From positions 1-22,900 of the forward strand of contig JAEYQV010000036.1 of the NCBI GenBank assembly GCA_023409835.1: a DNA stretch of 22,900 nt, given 5' to 3'. A program made the translations under genes and the position numbers. The notes beneath the pieces were generated by a model, which was not told the origin of the DNA, did not search any database, and saw only the letters and a list, made by a program, of their open reading frames with translations. The stretch is from Bacillota bacterium. GTDB taxonomy: Bacteria; Bacillota; Clostridia; Lachnospirales; Lachnospiraceae. Each line of letters opens with the position of its first letter. Positions within the stretch are counted from its first letter, which is position 1. Of the stretch, positions 21,795-22,900 are shown piece by piece.

Positions 21795-22900
21795 TCATGA
21801 ATCGGCCTGTTGTGTCCCATCCTTACTTGGACACTTTGAGATCCGGACCTGTTCAATCATCTTATTCCTGGTTTCCAGAATATCGAACTGATATCCCCCA
21901 TATTCCAGGGTGGCTTTTTCCCCGTCGGCAGGGATTCTATCCAGTAGGGAGATTAAAAGGCCGTTCAGAGTATCAAAATCCTCATGGTCAATCACAATCT
22001 GCAGCTCATCCTCCAGCTCTTCCAGGCTGATGTAGCCTTTCACAACAAAGGTATCCCTGTCAGAGGAAAGGATCAGCTTCTCATCCTCATCGTACTCATC
22101 CTGAATGTTACCGACAATCTCCTCCAGGAAGTCCTCCATCGCCACAATGCCTGCCGTCTGTCCGTATTCATCAATTACGATTGCCATATGAATATTCTTT
22201 GCCTGCATCTCCTGGAACAGAATGTTAATGTTCTGTGTATCCGGTACAAAATAGGGCTCTCTGGCGATTTCACCGAGGGGCTTATCCCGTAGCTCCTCTG
22301 ATAGGTAAGCTACGATCACATCCTTTAGGTGAAGTATACCTATGATATTGTCCCTATTACCTTCATAGAGGGGATATCTGGAGTAATTCTCCGAAACCAT
22401 GAAGTGCAGTGCTTCCTTTACGGTCATATCGGAGCTTACTGCAATAATCTTCTTCTTATGAGTCATAATATCCTGAGCTTCTTTCTCATCCAGCTCAATA
22501 ATATTGGAAATCATCTCTGCTTCCCCTGCGTCGAATACACCCTGCTCATGGCCTTCATTTATCATGGAAATCAGTTCTTCCTCCGTAACATTATCCTCAA
22601 GCTCGGAGGGCTTCACCCCAAATAGACGCAGGAGAGCATCCATGGTCTTTTGTAGGGTCCAGGTAATCGGTCGCAGCAGGAAGCTCAGAAGCTTCACCAA
22701 TCCCAGGGTATGATAAACGGTTCCCTCGGCATGCTTTGCTGCGAATTTCTTCGGCAGTACCGATCCAAGCATAGTAATTAAGAAGACCACCGGTACTATG
22801 GAAAGAAAATAATAAACGGGCTTTATGTAGGCTATATCCGGTCTGTAGCTATTGCCGATGTTCTCAATCCAATCCAAGAAATGTGAGGCATAGATAATTC
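21795..22900 (-). CDS. CNNM/CBS-domain membrane protein (HlyC/CorC family), 5' end outside the window
   Basis: The reading frame is open to the right edge, so the N-terminal part is missing; a TTG at 22877 is internal and not the start. The visible 368 codons include the end of the CNNM transmembrane domain (YFLSIVPVVFLITMLGSVLPKKFAAKHAE and LVKLLSFLLRPITWTLQ), then a TEEELISMINEGHEQGVFD linker, two CBS domains (IMTHKKKIIAVSSDMTVKEAL and the YFVPDTQNINILFQEM to GIVAMEDFLEEIVGNIQDEYD stretch), and a C-terminal CorC_HlyC domain (VVKGYISLEELEDEL, DTLNGLLISLLDRIP). Members are linked to magnesium or other cation efflux; the old name hemolysin is misleading. It is unrelated to the neighbouring sugar genes. 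Confidence 0.93.
   Translation of the reverse strand, partial: IIYASHFLDWIENIGNSYRPDIAYIKPVYYFLSIVPVVFLITMLGSVLPKKFAAKHAEGTVYHTLGLVKLLSFLLRPITWTLQKTMDALLRLFGVKPSELEDNVTEEELISMINEGHEQGVFDAGEAEMISNIIELDEKEAQDIMTHKKKIIAVSSDMTVKEALHFMVSENYSRYPLYEGNRDNIIGILHLKDVIVAYLSEELRDKPLGEIAREPYFVPDTQNINILFQEMQAKNIHMAIVIDEYGQTAGIVAMEDFLEEIVGNIQDEYDEDEKLILSSDRDTFVVKGYISLEELEDELQIVIDHEDFDTLNGLLISLLDRIPADGEKATLEYGGYQFDILETRNKMIEQVRISKCPSKDGTQQADS

Overview
The window reads as chromosomal DNA of a low-to-mid G+C Gram-positive anaerobe, most like the family Lachnospiraceae (Clostridium cluster XIVa). The grounds are AGGAGG-type ribosome binding sites, several TTG starts, lipoprotein sugar-binding proteins with K/D/T-rich linkers, two YesM/YesN-type sensor kinase and AraC-type response regulator pairs, and small clostridial families (CD3324-like, DUF1062, rubrerythrin without rubredoxin). 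The species cannot be fixed from the sequence alone.

Left part, 1-6909, minus strand. This is a sugar-sensing and sugar-uptake cluster. Read in its own direction it runs: membrane-anchored periplasmic-binding protein (XylFII-like), YesM/LytS-type kinase, YesN-type regulator, XylF-like lipoprotein, ChvE-like lipoprotein, then the first codons of an ABC ATPase that runs off the left edge. The binding protein probably presents sugar occupancy to the kinase, and the regulator then switches on the monosaccharide transporter. A promoter (6996-7024) precedes the first gene. A second candidate promoter and a 13-bp palindrome precede the ChvE-like gene.

Middle part, 7151-12749. This is a set of small, mostly single genes separated by hairpin-rich spacers: an Amidase_3 protein with a TTG start, a cold-shock protein with a strong promoter and a 22-bp leader stem, a CD3324-like helix-turn-helix protein behind an 8-codon leader ORF, and a DUF1062 protein interrupted in frame by nine 24-bp repeats, the last of them inverted. 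On the minus strand are a ferritin-like/rubrerythrin protein, RlmH and a histidine phosphatase. A PHP-family phosphoesterase follows on the plus strand, and next to it lies what looks like the tail end of a lost gene.

Right part, 13015-21169, minus strand. This is a second sensing and uptake unit: a cache-type YesM kinase and a YesN regulator with overlapping genes, a terminator, then a separately promoted ABC importer operon (580-residue lipoprotein, 544-residue permease with an unusual N-terminal extension, 297-residue permease). No ATPase is encoded beside it, so a shared MsmK-type ATPase is likely. The window ends in a 5'-truncated CNNM/CBS (CorC/HlyC-type) membrane protein gene.

The most unusual items are the repeat array inside the DUF1062 gene, the extended permease, the leader structures before the cold-shock and CD3324-like genes, and the three-component sugar sensor with two further binding proteins in the same transcription direction.
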